A stretch of DNA of 64,000 bases from Antitrichia curtipendula. Taxonomy: Eukaryota > Streptophyta > Bryopsida > Hypnales > Leucodontaceae. Numbering within the stretch: position 1 is the first letter of the stretch; every line of letters starts with the position of its first letter. The stretch spans positions 23,268,696 to 23,332,695 of the forward strand of contig OX579638.1 in assembly GCA_951230915.1 (NCBI GenBank), written 5' to 3'. The translations under genes and the position numbers were made by a program. Under the pieces are notes generated by a model. It searched no databases and was not told the origin of the DNA. It saw only the letters and a list, made by a program, of their open reading frames with translations. Shown here in pieces: positions 38,393-51,693 of this stretch.

Positions 38393-39612
38393 TGTTGGAA
38401 GGGGTGGAACAACTAGATGCGAGACTTCAGTTTTCTCACGAAAGAGAGCTTGAAGGTTCTTGCTCAACATGGAGTACGAAGATTAACTGACTGAGTGCAC
38501 GATGCTACTACTGAAAACACCTGCTGATCCTCCAACATGTGGAATCAGCATTTTGGAAGGGTGATGTGGACATGTGCTCTGTTACCACGTTAGGTAGCTT
38601 AAATGCATGCAATGGAAAATTGCCCGCATATTATCTGCACAAATTCTACTGGGGTCTGGCTTAACCATCCGCAAGCACAATTTTTTGGTCAACGGACAAG
38701 GTAGTTTCGGTAAGCCTGAACAGAGAACAGACTAGCTTTCATTCTGCTCTGAACATAAAGTTTGGTCATAGCTCTGCGATGTTTAATGTCCACAATGTCT
38801 GTAATTGTGGAGTACAGTTTAGGTCAGGCTAGAGGCCAGTTGTGCCTCTTTTAGTTCACAAACACAAACTGAATAGGACAATAAAAACTCAAAAAAATGA
38901 TTTTCAAAACAATCAGCATTGCAGATGCTTTTTTATATCGCCCTCCATCTGGTCATGAATATACTGTATCTGTTCTTGCACTCAGAACAGGGAGGATACC
39001 CAAAGTGGTGAGCATCAGGCCAAGTGTAAGGTGGAGTTGTGAGCCATTTGGGGTACTGAGCAGCTCTATTTATAGTACTGTGGAGGTGGTGACCTTACAA
39101 GTGGTCGATTTTGGGTATATTTTCTTTTGTTTTAACTTCTTCTCTATGACATGTTTTGATACAACTAGTGTCATTTCTTACTGTGCATCAAACAGATTTT
39201 GGCATTGCACGCATACACTTTTTGCATGCTACTCCTATCATCTTTGAAAATTTGTAGCTAATTCACAATGCTTTGCAAAATTATAGAACCACTTGCATTT
39301 TGATTCATAGTCCTTCATTAATGTGCAAAAATTGTTGTTTCATTTCCTAGAGCATATAAGCTATGCCATTGAGCTTATTTGTGTGATTTTATGAGTAGTT
39401 ACCTTATTGCATGCTCTTCTTTGGCAATCTATTGACTTCTGTTTTCAAAGGCAACCATGTTGACTGTTTTTTTGGATTGTAGAAAACAATAAGAAATGTC
39501 CCACTTACTTGTGAAAATATTATTCAAATAATTATTTGTCACTTGATAAGTTAGATAATGTCCCGGTATGTGCATTAGGGTGCACCATATGTTCAAATAA
39601 TATGACTAAACT
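38393..39612. other. Centrin 3' region and intergenic DNA
   Basis: The centrin 3' untranslated region probably extends to the AATAAA at 38880-38885, about 490 bp after the stop. Beyond it is ordinary AT-rich DNA with no supported gene. Confidence 0.45.
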
Positions 39613-40664
39613 AAGGTAAAACCACCCATCACCAATCACAATTCCATCAACAATAGAGTGTTTGAAATTTAAGAGAGGCTAGGACTAATTTCCAAACATG
39701 AATTCTTGATTTTTGACCATCAATTCCTCCATTCTTTTTGTGATACATCTCCTTGGTTTGAAGTGCCAGAGTGAACAAGAAGTAGTCTCTTAACCCCTAA
39801 ATGCCCAAGGCACCAAGTTTTGGTGTTGGCAATACTTTGAAGTTTAATAAAGTCTAACCAAGTTGCTATTTTTAGTAGTTTATATTTTTGAAAAATTATT
39901 TTTGAAGTCTAGCTTTAGCATCAAAAATCTGAATTTGAAAACTATTGATTTTTGATTTTTCTATTTAAGATTTTGTGCAAAGGTATCCATTACAATCTTG
40001 ATTTCCGTAGTATTGAGGGCTCTTGTAAATGAGCCTCAAATACACTAGATCTAGGAGAAAAATCACATTAGAAATTCATTAAAAAAAATTGTAGAGTAGA
40101 TTTTGAAAAGCCATATATTGATTGGGGTTGTGCATGTTAAGCCCTTTATCCTCAGATTTTTTTTGGTGACCAACTTTTTGTATTGACATGTAAAGAGGAT
40201 TGAAAGACTTCAAATCACTTTTGTAGTTTTAACACCCTCATGATTAAACACTACAATCTTTCAAACCATAAGTGATAATGTTGTGTTCTTTTTTCCTATG
40301 CGATCTCTAACATGTCTAGATTGAATTTGTATGGTTACAATTCAAAAAAAATTGATACAACTTATCAAAATATTGACTTTTTATTCAACTTAAAGCAATT
40401 TTCTAAATGCTCAAAAAAGGCCTATGGCATTTAGGGGTTATTAAATGAGCGGTTTTGAAGTACTCTACACATTGGACATGGGTCCAACTAACTTTTGTCT
40501 TCCAAAATTCATAGTAATTTCAATTCAAGTAATAAAATTACCAAATGTTGGCAACCCCCGTCATTTCTATCTCTGCACCTATGCAAATATTTTCCTTTGC
40601 CTTACTGTACTCCACATCATGTCCACAATTGCTTATTTGGTCAACCATACAGGTGGTTTGCCTA
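39613..40664 (+). mobile_element. MITE, GGTAGAACC-end family, copy 5 (split by a nested element)
   Basis: The outer element has ends AAGGTAAAACCACCC and AGGTGGTTTGCCT and aligns with copy 6 at 54897-55260. Its sequence breaks off at GTAGTCTCTTA (about 39792) and resumes at TTAAATGAGCGG (40441). The intervening ~648 bp is a separate element. Confidence 0.8.
39791..40440. mobile_element. Nested element with TAACCCCTAAATGCC inverted ends
   Basis: About 650 bp with 15-bp perfect terminal inverted repeats (TAACCCCTAAATGCC ... GGCATTTAGGGGTTA), inserted in MITE copy 5. The empty site is preserved in copy 6 as CTCTTAAATGAATGG (about 55076-55090). The flanks here read CTCTTA and TTAAATGAG, consistent with a TTA target duplication, as made by PIF/Harbinger elements. 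No open frame of note, so non-autonomous. Confidence 0.82.
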
Positions 40665-43600
40665 TAAGGTAACAAGTTCATAAATTGCCCACTTAAAAGT
40701 TGAAACTGAATTTTGGAGAAGCGAAGCTTCTTGAAATAATTTTCAGTAAATTTTCCTTAAAAGGCAAGTGGAATTGGGCATCTAACCCAGGTCATTTCAT
40801 TTTTTGGGGGGGTAACTTGGTGGAATTAGTAATAAAATTTTGAAGTTGAAATGGCATACGGCTCTAAAAACACAAACCTCCTATAAAATGTAAATAGTTT
40901 GTACATTGATGAAGGCTATGAAAAAAGAAACATGTACACAAAGTGCACATTTGAGGAAACGGGCGATTTTTGAGCCTTGTAACCTTACTGTCCCATTTCG
41001 CTTCTGTTGAAAAGAGCTCATACGAACAAATCCGTCACCAGCCAGGAACAAAGAGGACTGACCTTTTCACACAGCTCACGGGAGCCGGCTTGTGTAAAAA
41101 TCTCTCAACACATATAACCCATAAGCATTGCACAGGGAACGTTGCTACCCTGGTATAAACAGTCCAGTCTGGGAAAGATATGTCACACAGCCGGGTGCTC
41201 AGCACAGAGCGAACTATTCTTTCGCCTTTTACTAAAGAATACCGTGCGCTGGGTACACCTACCGGCATACCCTTTTTTTTGGAAAGCCCCTCACGGGGCC
41301 CAACCAAGACCAATATTAACCAGGAAACTTGACGGGATTGGATGCAGTCTTTTACATCCATGTGAATAGATGCATGTGCTAAACGATTAAAGTTTTGAAT
41401 TGTACCGTAGTCAAAGTATTGTGATATTTGTCTTAAGAATACGGAGCAAATCAGCGATTTCATCCACTGAAAAGAAAGTTGTATTGCTTTTGGGTGAAAT
41501 ATCGCTCTTAAAAAATACAATTGGCCCAACTGAGACCAATCTAAATACTAAAAATCCTAAGTAATCGATCATGAGGCGGTTTTGCATTGATAAAGGCTAC
41601 ATGTGAAGAAGTTTGGGTATGACTTTACCCGACAAGCAAGCCAATGCATACATTATAGTGATGTTGGACATCATACTATTATCCAAAATTTAATGCCATT
41701 CTATGTTTAGAAGTTGATAGTTACAAGCTCTCATCTTTAAAAGTGCAATAAAATATTGAGTTTTGGAATTTAACAAAAGATTATTCTAGCAAATTAGAAA
41801 CTAAAGGTGACAAGCTTTGTTTGTTTCATTGTGCTTTCCAAAATCCAAAAATAAAATTAATTATGAATATTATGTTCTTTGGAAACAATATATTCTATTA
41901 AACCAAAAAATAACCAACATAATTTGAACTTAATTGGATGATGTACATATACACTATCAACAAATAACAAAGACATTGCTTTGTGCTTTGTTACTCAAAC
42001 TGTCGGACAATTGGTCTTAGATTGTAGCTAGGATTAAAGTTTGTTGATATATTTGTGACATATCCAAGAACCTTACTCATTTATTTTATTTTATTTGTCA
42101 TGGCAATGAGTTTAGTTTTACAAATAAGTCAATTTTTCTATTTGATACTCATAACTTAAAGTACATGTATGCAATTTAGTACTTGACCCTAAATATTAGG
42201 CTTCATAGAAATCATGCACTCATTTTAGAAAAATATTCTACAAACATCAAGAGCCTCTTGTGATTTCAAAAAAAACCTTGGCTTTTGTAGATTTTGTTCA
42301 ACAATGAATTTGTGATCGTTAACCCTTGAAAGACAAACCCAATGACTATGAAAAAATCCTTTGCTTCATATGCTTTGTTTTTCTATATATTTGAGTAGAA
42401 GTTTTTTATTTTATCTTTTAGAAACACAACCACATCTTTTTTAGAAATTCTGAAATTTTCAGATTTTTTCATGAAACATTGAAATTACTATGATTTAAAA
42501 AAATGAAAATGAAGAAAATTTGTATCAAATGCAAAATATGCTTAAAAAATCTGAATTTTTTAATAGCATATATTATGATGTAGGATAACATGGTGTGAAT
42601 AAAAGTTCCATGTCATTCTAAAATAAAAAAATTAGCAAACCATGATTATAGGCCCAATGTTCAAATTGCAATAAACTGCTAATTTTTTGAATTTTTTGAA
42701 TTTTCAAAATGGAGTAGAAACTAGGCCAAGTAAGCTTCATTTCATTGGTTGAACTCAAAATTAGGAAGACATCATTTTCATGTCTAAACTTCATATCAAG
42801 AGCAAGGAGGTAGGAATTGCCAAATACACTAGAAAAACATCTATAGTGATCCAATTTTTTAGCATCTTTTTCTATAGAAAAGTCAATAATAATTCAATGA
42901 AGGAATTTCCACCTCTATGCAATGGGAACACACTCAAAGAATTATCTCAGAAACAATTGGATGAAAAATTGAAGTTTTACATCCTCTATTGTGTTTCAAA
43001 TCATCCCCAAGACTCTTTGCTTTGTACCGGCTATTACAGTCTATTACCGGCTATTACAGTCGTAGGGTTTGGGCTGACCACATTTTTTCCTACTGATTAT
43101 AGGCTTTGTTTGGACTTGCAGTTGCGCGAGGACATTTCGTGTGGCATTGGAGCAATTTCATTTTTCTTTAGGTTTGTTTCGACAATCTGTACTGTTTCCG
43201 ATTCCTTGTGTGTTTTCGTGCGATTTTGGTAATTTGTTACGATGACAAAAAACTTCTGAGCTTCTGGTAGAGTTGCCAGCTTATTGATCTTGGTTACTGG
43301 AAGTACGTTTGCCAAGCAGAGGAGTTTTGCTTTCTTCCGTGGGGAGAATTCTATGTTGCGTGGTCATTGTTCTTGCGTAACTCGCAAGAAGTGTCTTAGA
43401 TGGCTGATTCAGCAATGCCAGTCTGTAGCTTCATAGCGGAATCCACCGGATCAGTCTCTTCAGAATTATATTGTGACTATTGAAAGTCGTATTTGGAGCA
43501 TTTAATGCCGAATTTCAATCTCCAAATTGATGTCATTATGGTCATCTTGACGGGCAATTATCTAATGCGCTCAATTGCGATGCAGTTTAAGAATCCACAA

Positions 43601-43966
43601 GCCTCGGTTTCAGTTTATGTTTCGAATCCAGCTTATGTTGTGAAACCAGCATTTGTTCAAGTTCTGCTAGCTTGTAGACAATTGAATCAAATCGAGTAAT
43701 TGCACGTCGTTGAGTCAGGACGGTATTGCTAGGTGGTGAAGGTTGAAAATCCTGTGTTGAATGCTTGAAGCGATTTGTTTTTTGGATCATTCATGGAGTA
43801 GAGGATTGCAGTTTGTTTGTTGCCATCTGACAGCTTCTGTGTATTTTCAGAATATTTTGAGTTTAGGGATGCATTGGGTGAGTAGGAGGGAGTTGATAGT
43901 GTAGCTGAGGCGGGGAGTTGCATTTTGACCTAGCATTCCTACTGGAAGAATCGGTTGGAAAAGGAG
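40665..43966. other. Intergenic DNA upstream of THO3
   Basis: About 40770-40950 carries a repeat related to 4130-4330 and 35510-35710. 41020-41340 is a GC-richer island, open in several frames but without a domain. 42600-43250 holds only short frames. The THO3 promoter and leader presumably lie in about 43050-43966. No other gene is supported. Confidence 0.45.
43027..43062. repeat. 20-bp direct duplication upstream of THO3
   Basis: ACCGGCTATTACAGTC occurs twice, separated by TATT, giving a 20-bp repeat period in GC-richer DNA about 0.9 kb before the THO3 start. Confidence 0.7.
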
Positions 43967-46900
43967 ATGTCGACTGCGGAGGTAGTGGATGTGACGCCGG
44001 CTCCATCCGCTCCTCTTACTGGGAAAGCCTTGTTCAGGAACTTGCACACACGGGAGTTTCTAGGTCATAAGAAGAAGGTACGTTGTTGTTTTTATTTTTT
44101 GGCGTGTTAATACAGTATGTAAACTCTAGAAGACTTTAAATATAACTAATCACTTACTTGAAGCAGACATTCCAATTCTCCTAATATTGCTTCCACTTGG
44201 ACTCACTGTGATGTTCGTCATCAGTAGCCTGCATCAAATCAAATTTGCAAGTGTTATTTTGTCAGACTAGAATTGGGAGCAATACGGTAGCCACACCTAC
44301 ACGCGACACTTTAACCGCTGAGTATAGTACTCAGTATTAGACTGACTAAATTTTTTGTGCTTCTTGTTCGCAATTGCTAGGGGATTCCAATGCTTCAAAG
44401 TATCCCTTATTGGGATACTGTATGCAAATTTATATTGGTAGAGGACTTAAAATCCACTCTCAAATCAATATGCAAGATTTTAGGGTGTCGAATTTAGGCG
44501 TATGTCGCATTGGGTACTCCTACCTTACCTAAATGTAATAAAACACAATGCTTCTGACGGAAATATAATGATCATATAGATCCGACAGTGATCATGATCT
44601 GGTTGTATTCAGTGGTCAGCCATGGCCTTGAGATTTTAGTTTGAATCATTTGCGTGATGGTCCTCTATTTTGTTTATTTGTTGTCCCCTGTTCATCCACT
44701 TCTGCCGAGTTCATGATGGAGGATCCTCGGATATTGCAGTTTCGGGTTTTGTTATTGGTTCTAGAAGTTATCGTGCTTCAGCAGGGAGAGCGTGGGATAT
44801 GTTGAATCTTTATTTTCTTAAACTCTAACCTCCCTCGATTCATATCATCTGGGTGCATTGGCTTTTGTATCGGGATTTCTAATGATGATTTCTGTCGATT
44901 TCTATTGTTCTTGGTACGTCTTCAGGTGCATTCAGTGGCATGGAATTGTTCAGGCAAGAAGTTGGCATCGGGCTCTGTGGATCAGACTGCACGAATCTGG
45001 CATATTGAACCTCATGGTCATGTATGGAACTTTTCTTTCTAATTGGTGCCATTGTAGCCTCTCTTTTCTAATAACGTGACTTGTCAAGTTCTTGTTGATT
45101 AATAGAGGGTTTTTACGGGAACAGAGTAAGCAAAAGGATATGGAGTTGAAGGGGCACACAGACAGTGTTGATCAGCTATGTTGGGACTTGTCAAGTTCTT
45201 GTTGATTAATAGAGGGTTTTTACGGGAACAGAGTAAGCAAAAGGATATGGAGTTGAAGGGGCACACAGACAGTGTTGATCAGCTATGTTGGGACTTGTCA
45301 AGTTCTTGTTGATTAATAGAGGGTTTTTACGGGAACAGAGTAAGCAAAAGGATATGGAGTTGAAGGGGCACACAGACAGTGTTGATCAGCTATGTTGGGA
45401 CCCCAAGCATGCGGATTTGTTAGCTACGGCATCGGGTGATAAGACAGTGCGTCTCTGGGATGCCCGCAGTGAGTATTTATCAATGTACTCTCTAGCTTTA
45501 CCTACCTCGTCTGCTTTTAATCCTATTCAACAATGCTCTTTTTTATGAGTTTTTTCGTTATGATAGTGCTTGACTAGTCTTGTGGCTCCATATGTCTCCT
45601 TCGCACCCATCATCTACATGCCTCTTAGTTGATGCTTCTCCATTTTTTCTGTTAAGCTGGAGAATGATGGGTTTTAATGGGATATGATCATGGTTAACCT
45701 TGTTGCAGCCGGAAAATGCTCTCAACAAGTTGAATTGAGTGGAGAAAACATCAATATTACCTATAAGCCTGACGGTAGTCACATTGCTGTTGGTAATCGA
45801 GTAAGTCCTGAAACCGCTGTTTCATGTTTCGCCATGTAAAAGTGTCAGTCTGGGGAGGTTGTTGTACTGCCTACTTAAATTTGGGTGGAATAAACTTTGT
45901 TTGGGCAGTCTTCCTTGTACAGGCTATAATCTAGATTCGTGAAATGCATTCGTGATTTTCTTTTCACGGAATCTCAAAAGCACTCGTAAAGTGCCTTCTT
46001 GGACTGTCTATTACTTGCTCCTACACTTGTGAAGCTAGAGGCACCAAGGACCTTTACTTACTCAATGTTAAAGCTCTATGTATTTACTGCAGGATGATGA
46101 GCTGACTATTATTGATGTTCGTAAGTTTAAGGCTATCCAGAAACGCAAATTTACTTATGAGGTATGTTAGTTAGAACCAGCTGGTGTACTTGTCGTCATT
46201 TTGCATCTCCTTGAAATTTGGCTGATTGTGCTGAAGATTGTGGTTCACCAGGAATTAACGCGGATTTGTAAGTCAGCCATTAGTAGCGACCTGACCAACG
46301 CTTGGCTTTCACAGGTTAACGAAATTGCATGGAATACAACTGGCGAGCTCTTTTTCCTCACAACAGGGAATGGTTAGTTTTTATTTTAACCCAAGGCACT
46401 TTCTATCGCCGTATTTTAGTGTCCAGCTCTTTGTAAAGTTCTTCGTGTAGGAGTCCAATTCTTCTATTTTGCCTCAAGTGGCAGCACTGCCCGGTCTATG
46501 ATCTGCAGAATGTTTTCTTTTACCGATTTGCTACCATGATCTTTGTCCTCTTCATAGTCATTAGTACTTACTTTCTGCTTTCATTAAACAGGGACTGTCG
46601 AGGTTCTTGAGTATCCCTCTTTGCAGACTTTACAAACACTGGTTGCACATACAGCTGGTTGTTACTGCATTGCAATCGATCCTACTGGAAGGTTTTTCTT
46701 CGAACCTTGATGCTTTTCCTTGCTTTACTCCTTGAATTATCATCTTGCCTGACTTGCAATTGTATGTGCAGTGTTTGACAGCAAAGGTTGCAACTTTTGT
46801 CCCAGGTACCTGGCTGTCGGGAGTGCAGATGCATTAGTTAGTCTGTGGGATGTCTCTGAGATGTTGTGCGTGCGGACTTTTACCAAGCTTGAGTAAGTTT

Positions 46901-47985
46901 TGACTTTGTGATTTTCCTTTGTGATTTTCCAGTTGTCTTTTCGTTTGTAGAACACTCCTTAGAATTGACTTTAAGTGTGACGATTATTGTTCCAACTTGA
47001 AGAATTTTGTATTGATCAGTGAAGACTTGACTTATTGTTTTCTTTCAACGCCCACTAATTTATAACGGTCTTGAAAAGGATCCTTCTTCCGAATCTAGAA
47101 TAATGCAGATTTGTAAATAGGGGATTAAATATTACGAAATCAATTTCCAGGTTTGTCACTTTGCTGATATTCTTGTATCTTTATATTTTCCTCTTAGGTG
47201 GCCCGTGCGCACAATTAGCTTCAATCATGACGGACAATATATTGCTTCAGCGAGTGAAGATCTTTTTATTGATATCGTAAGTTGTCTTCATCTTGACATA
47301 CTGGATAGAAGTCAAAGTTGTGGCGGAGATGATCCTCAAACAACAGTTCTTTCGTGACGTTGCAACCTTTTAAAATGTGACAACGTAGGAATTATCGTCC
47401 GTAACTGCTTTCGGGCTGTTCAGCTGTATTACCATGTTCGGAATTTAGTTCGTTTCTTTCATTTGTATTTTGTTTCTCTTTGTCTATGTTTTCTCCTCGG
47501 TGTTTATTAGTCATGCGGGCCTTCATTGTCATTATCGTTTCTTCGTGGTCTGCGTGGATTCCCATATGGTCATGACTGGTGGTTTACATTCATTCACATG
47601 TGTATTTTACTGCGCTGCAGGCCGAGGTGGATGTTGGACGGTCAGTGTACCAAATACCTTGCCGAGCAGCAATGAACAGCGTGGAGTGGAATCCAAAGTT
47701 TAACCTGTTGGCATTTGCTGCTGATGACAAGAACAAGTATCAAACTGATGAAGGCATGCCATTCCTGCTACGCTTACCTCTTGATATGATGCCCTTTCTA
47801 TGATCTTATTCTGTTATTTAAATCTGCTGATTTCTCTTGCAATTTAGGAATACGTCTGCTTCCCTGTTCTTGAGATGGTAGTTCTGTGGGTGGATGTTTA
47901 TTTTAAATAATTGGATCAATTGAACCCTAACGATGTGCTGTCGCTTACAGGAGTTTTTAGAGTTTTCGGATTTGAGAATCCGTAA
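43967..47985 (+). CDS. THO3: THO complex subunit 3 (THO3/TEX1), WD40 protein
   Basis: Eleven exons: 43967-44077, 44926-45021, 45339-45468, 45709-45800, 46093-46161, 46315-46372, 46592-46691, 46806-46892, 47198-47276, 47621-47753 and 47951-47985. They total 990 nt, 329 residues, close to Arabidopsis THO3 and human THOC3. The protein is a seven-bladed WD40 propeller; clear blades include VHSVAWNCSGKKLASGSVD, DKTVRLWDART, GTVEVLEYP, ALVSLWDVS and the conserved end DEGVFRVFGFE. THO3 is part of the nuclear THO/TREX complex, which couples transcription to mRNA export and in plants supports small-RNA production. Two oddities: a perfect 107-bp triplication across the intron 2/exon 3 border, and a last intron starting GC rather than GT. 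I chose the third acceptor for exon 3 because the earlier two run into stop codons. Confidence 0.95.
45080..45400 (+). repeat. Perfect 107-bp tandem triplication within THO3
   Basis: Three identical head-to-tail copies at 45080-45186, 45187-45293 and 45294-45400. Each holds the end of intron 2, the acceptor GGGAACAG and the first 62 bp of exon 3. 107 is not a multiple of three. Using the acceptor of copy 1 (ends 45124) or copy 2 (45231) reads into an in-frame TGA soon after the WD of exon 3, whereas copy 3 (45338) gives the conserved protein. Confidence 0.95.
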
Positions 47986-50900
47986 TCCTTACGTCGATGT
48001 GGAGCCGCGAATCAGTAGCGTTAGGAGATGCGGCGACTGTCTCTACACAAGCCAGGTGTAGCTCTGGCTTGCATTTAGATTTTAGAATGTGATAGCTAGG
48101 TGATTATAATTCAGAAGCGCCACTAATGCCACAGCCTGCAATACAAGATTCATGAGCTGTTTATGAAGGTTGCCCAGTAATATATCATATGCAGCATTGA
48201 ATGGTGTTGGAGTGATGAAACTAGAGGAATTTCGGTTGTACGCTGTTGATTTTTACATACAGTAGGTCTTATACTTCGCACATTCTGAAGCGATTCTATC
48301 GCTGTTATTCGATCTTATCAGTGTCCAACTCGTTCTGAGGTATCTCATCAAGGGAGTGGGTCCCTCCAATTATTTCTTCAGTACAAGCTTGCAGAAAGAT
48401 GCCGAAGAGTAATTCCATTCGAGAAATAGTCCTATCCAAGGGTCGTTAGTGCAAGAGGTCAAGTTGCATTCAAAATAGAAAAGAGTCACTAAGAGCAGCT
48501 CAAGTTATTTCATCATGGTGGTCTCTCGTCAGTGGCGGACCCCTTGACACTCGGTCTAACCAAATTAATGATTTTGGTCTGTGTTGTTGTATACTGTAAA
48601 TGGTAGCAGTGCAAAACACAGGACGAATCTCTTTTCAAAACCAAGGCCTTTAACCCATAAACGCCGCCAAGGACGTTTTCTGGCCGATGGCCGATGAATG
48701 ACAAAGAATGCGCTGAGGTTTAATCCCTATAGCCCGAGGGTGTTTTCTATAAAAAAAAAACATTCAAAACTACCACTTCTGTTGCATTCACTTAAGGAAA
48801 CCAAATTTATTTTTATTTAAAAAAAATTTAACTATAAGATCTTGTATTTAACTTGTTTGAGATCATGTAGTAAAAATTTCGTCAAATTTGACTGTACAAA
48901 TAGGAAGATATTAGCATTCAAAGTGGGACCAAAAAAAAATTCTGAAGAAGATGCTTAAATTGCTTGAAAAACTAAGATTGTCCATAACTTTCTCATCCCT
49001 AGTCTAAATATAATGAATCAAAGCTTCATGTATAGATAAAAACACAGTATTTTTAAAATAAAATTCAAAAAAATTTATTTTGACTTTTTGTAATTTTTTT
49101 TGGGCTACCTAAGAATCTCCATTTCTTGCTTATTGTGCCATAACTTTTTCATCCAACATCCGATTGAAACAAAATTATATATCCACAGAGCTCATGCAAA
49201 ACTACACAACCTCAAAAAATCTCAAAAAAACTCACTTCAAATTGAGACAATAGTAACCTACCTGAACCCAAATTGTCCCCCAATGGAACAAATGGTCTTT
49301 TAGGGGTTAATATCTTACTAGGGCTTTTTGGGAGGATCCGTATCCCTCCTATTGTCTTCATTGTAGAGACCAGTTTTGGGAGGGACAAAGCTAAAAAGGT
49401 CAAATTTTTGACAATTTGGCAAAATTTCACCCCCCAAAAAAGCCCTATATCTTATCCTTGCGGAAGGATAAAATAATCCCACTTATATCAAAGGGTTAAA
49501 AATAACCCCTCTTGCTTTGAATCTATATTGAATAGGGATTTTAAAGGGACCCATACTAATGAATCAAAACTATACACTATATAAATATCTATATATATAC
49601 CTTTGTTATATATTAGTAGTTTCTGAAGTATCCAGAGTGTGTACATCATGTTTCAAATATCTATAGTTTTTCACAATAAGTCCCTCTAATTTCTTGGTCC
49701 CCTTAATACCCCTATTCAATGTACATGAGTGTTAATTTATACTTCATACCTTCCAAGGTTAGGCCATAGGTGTGAATGTACCTTCAAAAACCAAAAAGTC
49801 TTTGATTAGCCAAGTGTGCTATTGAGAGTTTAGTGCAATGAATGTTGAACTAGTTAAATTAATTGCCTACAGAATTATCCAAATAAGCATTCTTGACAAT
49901 TTCATCCAATTCTTTCCTGCGTTTCTTCTAGTGTAGGTAGCCAATATCAAAATGAAGTAAAGATTTTGGCAATAATTTGTTAAAAAGAAAACACTATTGA
50001 ACTTCCAAATGCTCCATCTTTTTCTAAAGGGATAAAAATAGTTTTGAAAACAAGGTTTAAAATAGAAAAGATCAGTACAATGCCTATTCCAAAGATGTAC
50101 TACAAGAAGGGTTTTTTTTAAACAAAAACGGCAAGCCCAATGCTAAAGAGGAAAAACACATCACAATAGCTAAAGGCCAAAGGTCAAATCCTAAACTAGG
50201 TGAAAACAACAGAACAACAAACAAAAACTAATTTGGGTTCCAAGGTTGGTAGATAAAATGCATACTAGAGGTGTTCTTTTTTTTTTTCCAAATAATCTAC
50301 ATTTCCTTCCTTCTACCTAAAGACAAATCCATAGTCCATAATTAATATCACATCTGCAGTTGAATGATCAAAATATGATATACATATAGCCCAAATGTGA
50401 TCTTTTGAGAGTTAAAATGGATCAAAATCATCATTTTGGATCAAATAGAATTTAAAATAAATATATAGTACACAAGTATCGGCTGCCAACTGATACATTT
50501 ACATATATAGAGAATGTCCATAATTAGCAAAAAAAGTCCAAAATTAGTCAAACTGAAGTCCAAATTCCTTCTGAGTCTAAGACTTGTCAAATTTTATAGT
50601 CCTTGAATCTAATTGAGTCACTGTAAGTGACACTTATTTGACATACCCTTATTAACTTAGAAGAGAGAGTTTATCTGATAACTGATAATTGAAGTGCCAA
50701 ACCTAATAATGGAGGACAAGGGGTAGATAAAACCAAGAGTCGGTGCAGCGGCAATAAAGCCCCGAAACAGTCGGGCCATCGCCGGCTCCGGTCTCCTCTT
50801 TCCTTCGAATCCCAAGGCTCTCACCATCTTCTCTCTCACCCTCAACAAAGAATTTGACAGCAAGTGAAGTTCGTAATAGCAATTGTAGGGTTTCAGACAC

Positions 50901-51693
50901 CCTTCAATCAGAATGCTTCGTTTTTCTGTGAATTTGTTACGGAGATTCCTGTAGATGCCTGTCAGCGATGGTAGACATGTAGCTTCTGCATTAATTTCAC
51001 TGACTCGACGTCATCACAATTGCAGCGTCAGGTTAGGGAATTTGGTGGAGAGATGCAGTTGTTGGGGGAGGGGATGTTTAGGGTTTAGGGAGCTGAATTG
51101 GCGATGGCGTGGTTGTGTCAGATGCGCTGCTCAACAGAAAGTTTGATTTAGTTAATTTTGGGTGCTGCAACGCGAGAATCTCCGCCTCGAACGCACCGAT
51201 CGTTGCGTGCTTGTCGCGGTATGTTTTGTCGATTTGGTTCTCAATTTACCCCTCGTCCCTTGTTGGTTGGCTCAGTCTGTGTTTCTGTGTTGCTCTTGAT
51301 CAGAACAAATGCTCGGGATCCGTGTTGCAGAATTGGTTGTGATCGTTTTGAAATCGTCTGAAGTTTTGATTTTTTTTTTTTTTTCTTGATTTTCTTTTTC
51401 CCCCTTTCGATCGTTGCTTCTGCTCCTCTTGGTTTGTTTGGAGTGGTCACTCAGTTTGTACCCCTCATGCTCTTGCGTCTGGCCTAGTCGCAGTGTTGCT
51501 CGTGATCAGAACAATTGCTTTGGTTCTATGTCGCGAAATTGGTTGTGATTTTAGTGAAAGGAGGTTTCGGATTTGGGGTTTGGTTGACGAGGTTTTGGAC
51601 GGAGATGGTTAATTCTGGAGAATCACGGGATTGATTGCGTTACCAGCATGTGAATCTGATTACTTTCGTGTTGTGAATTGTCATTAGATTACC
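47986..51693. other. Intergenic DNA between THO3 and SDP6
   Basis: 47986-48650 likely includes the THO3 3' untranslated region. About 48650-49315 is a degenerate repeat: left CCTTTAACCCATAAACG, right TCTTTTAGGGGTTAATA, interior related to 2915-3130. 49320-50650 is AT-rich with no gene. 50740-51690 is GC-richer and CT-rich and is probably the SDP6 promoter and leader; several short upstream frames there are not convincing as proteins. Confidence 0.45.

Noticed and set aside
41035..41529. 164-codon open frame on the minus strand
   Set aside because: GC-richer island, but no recognisable domain, and the opposite strand is also open. It may be a repeat fragment; not called a gene.
45080..45293. 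First two acceptors in THO3 as the true exon 3 start
   Set aside because: Both read into an in-frame TGA within the next repeat copy, whereas the third acceptor yields the conserved protein with correct phase.
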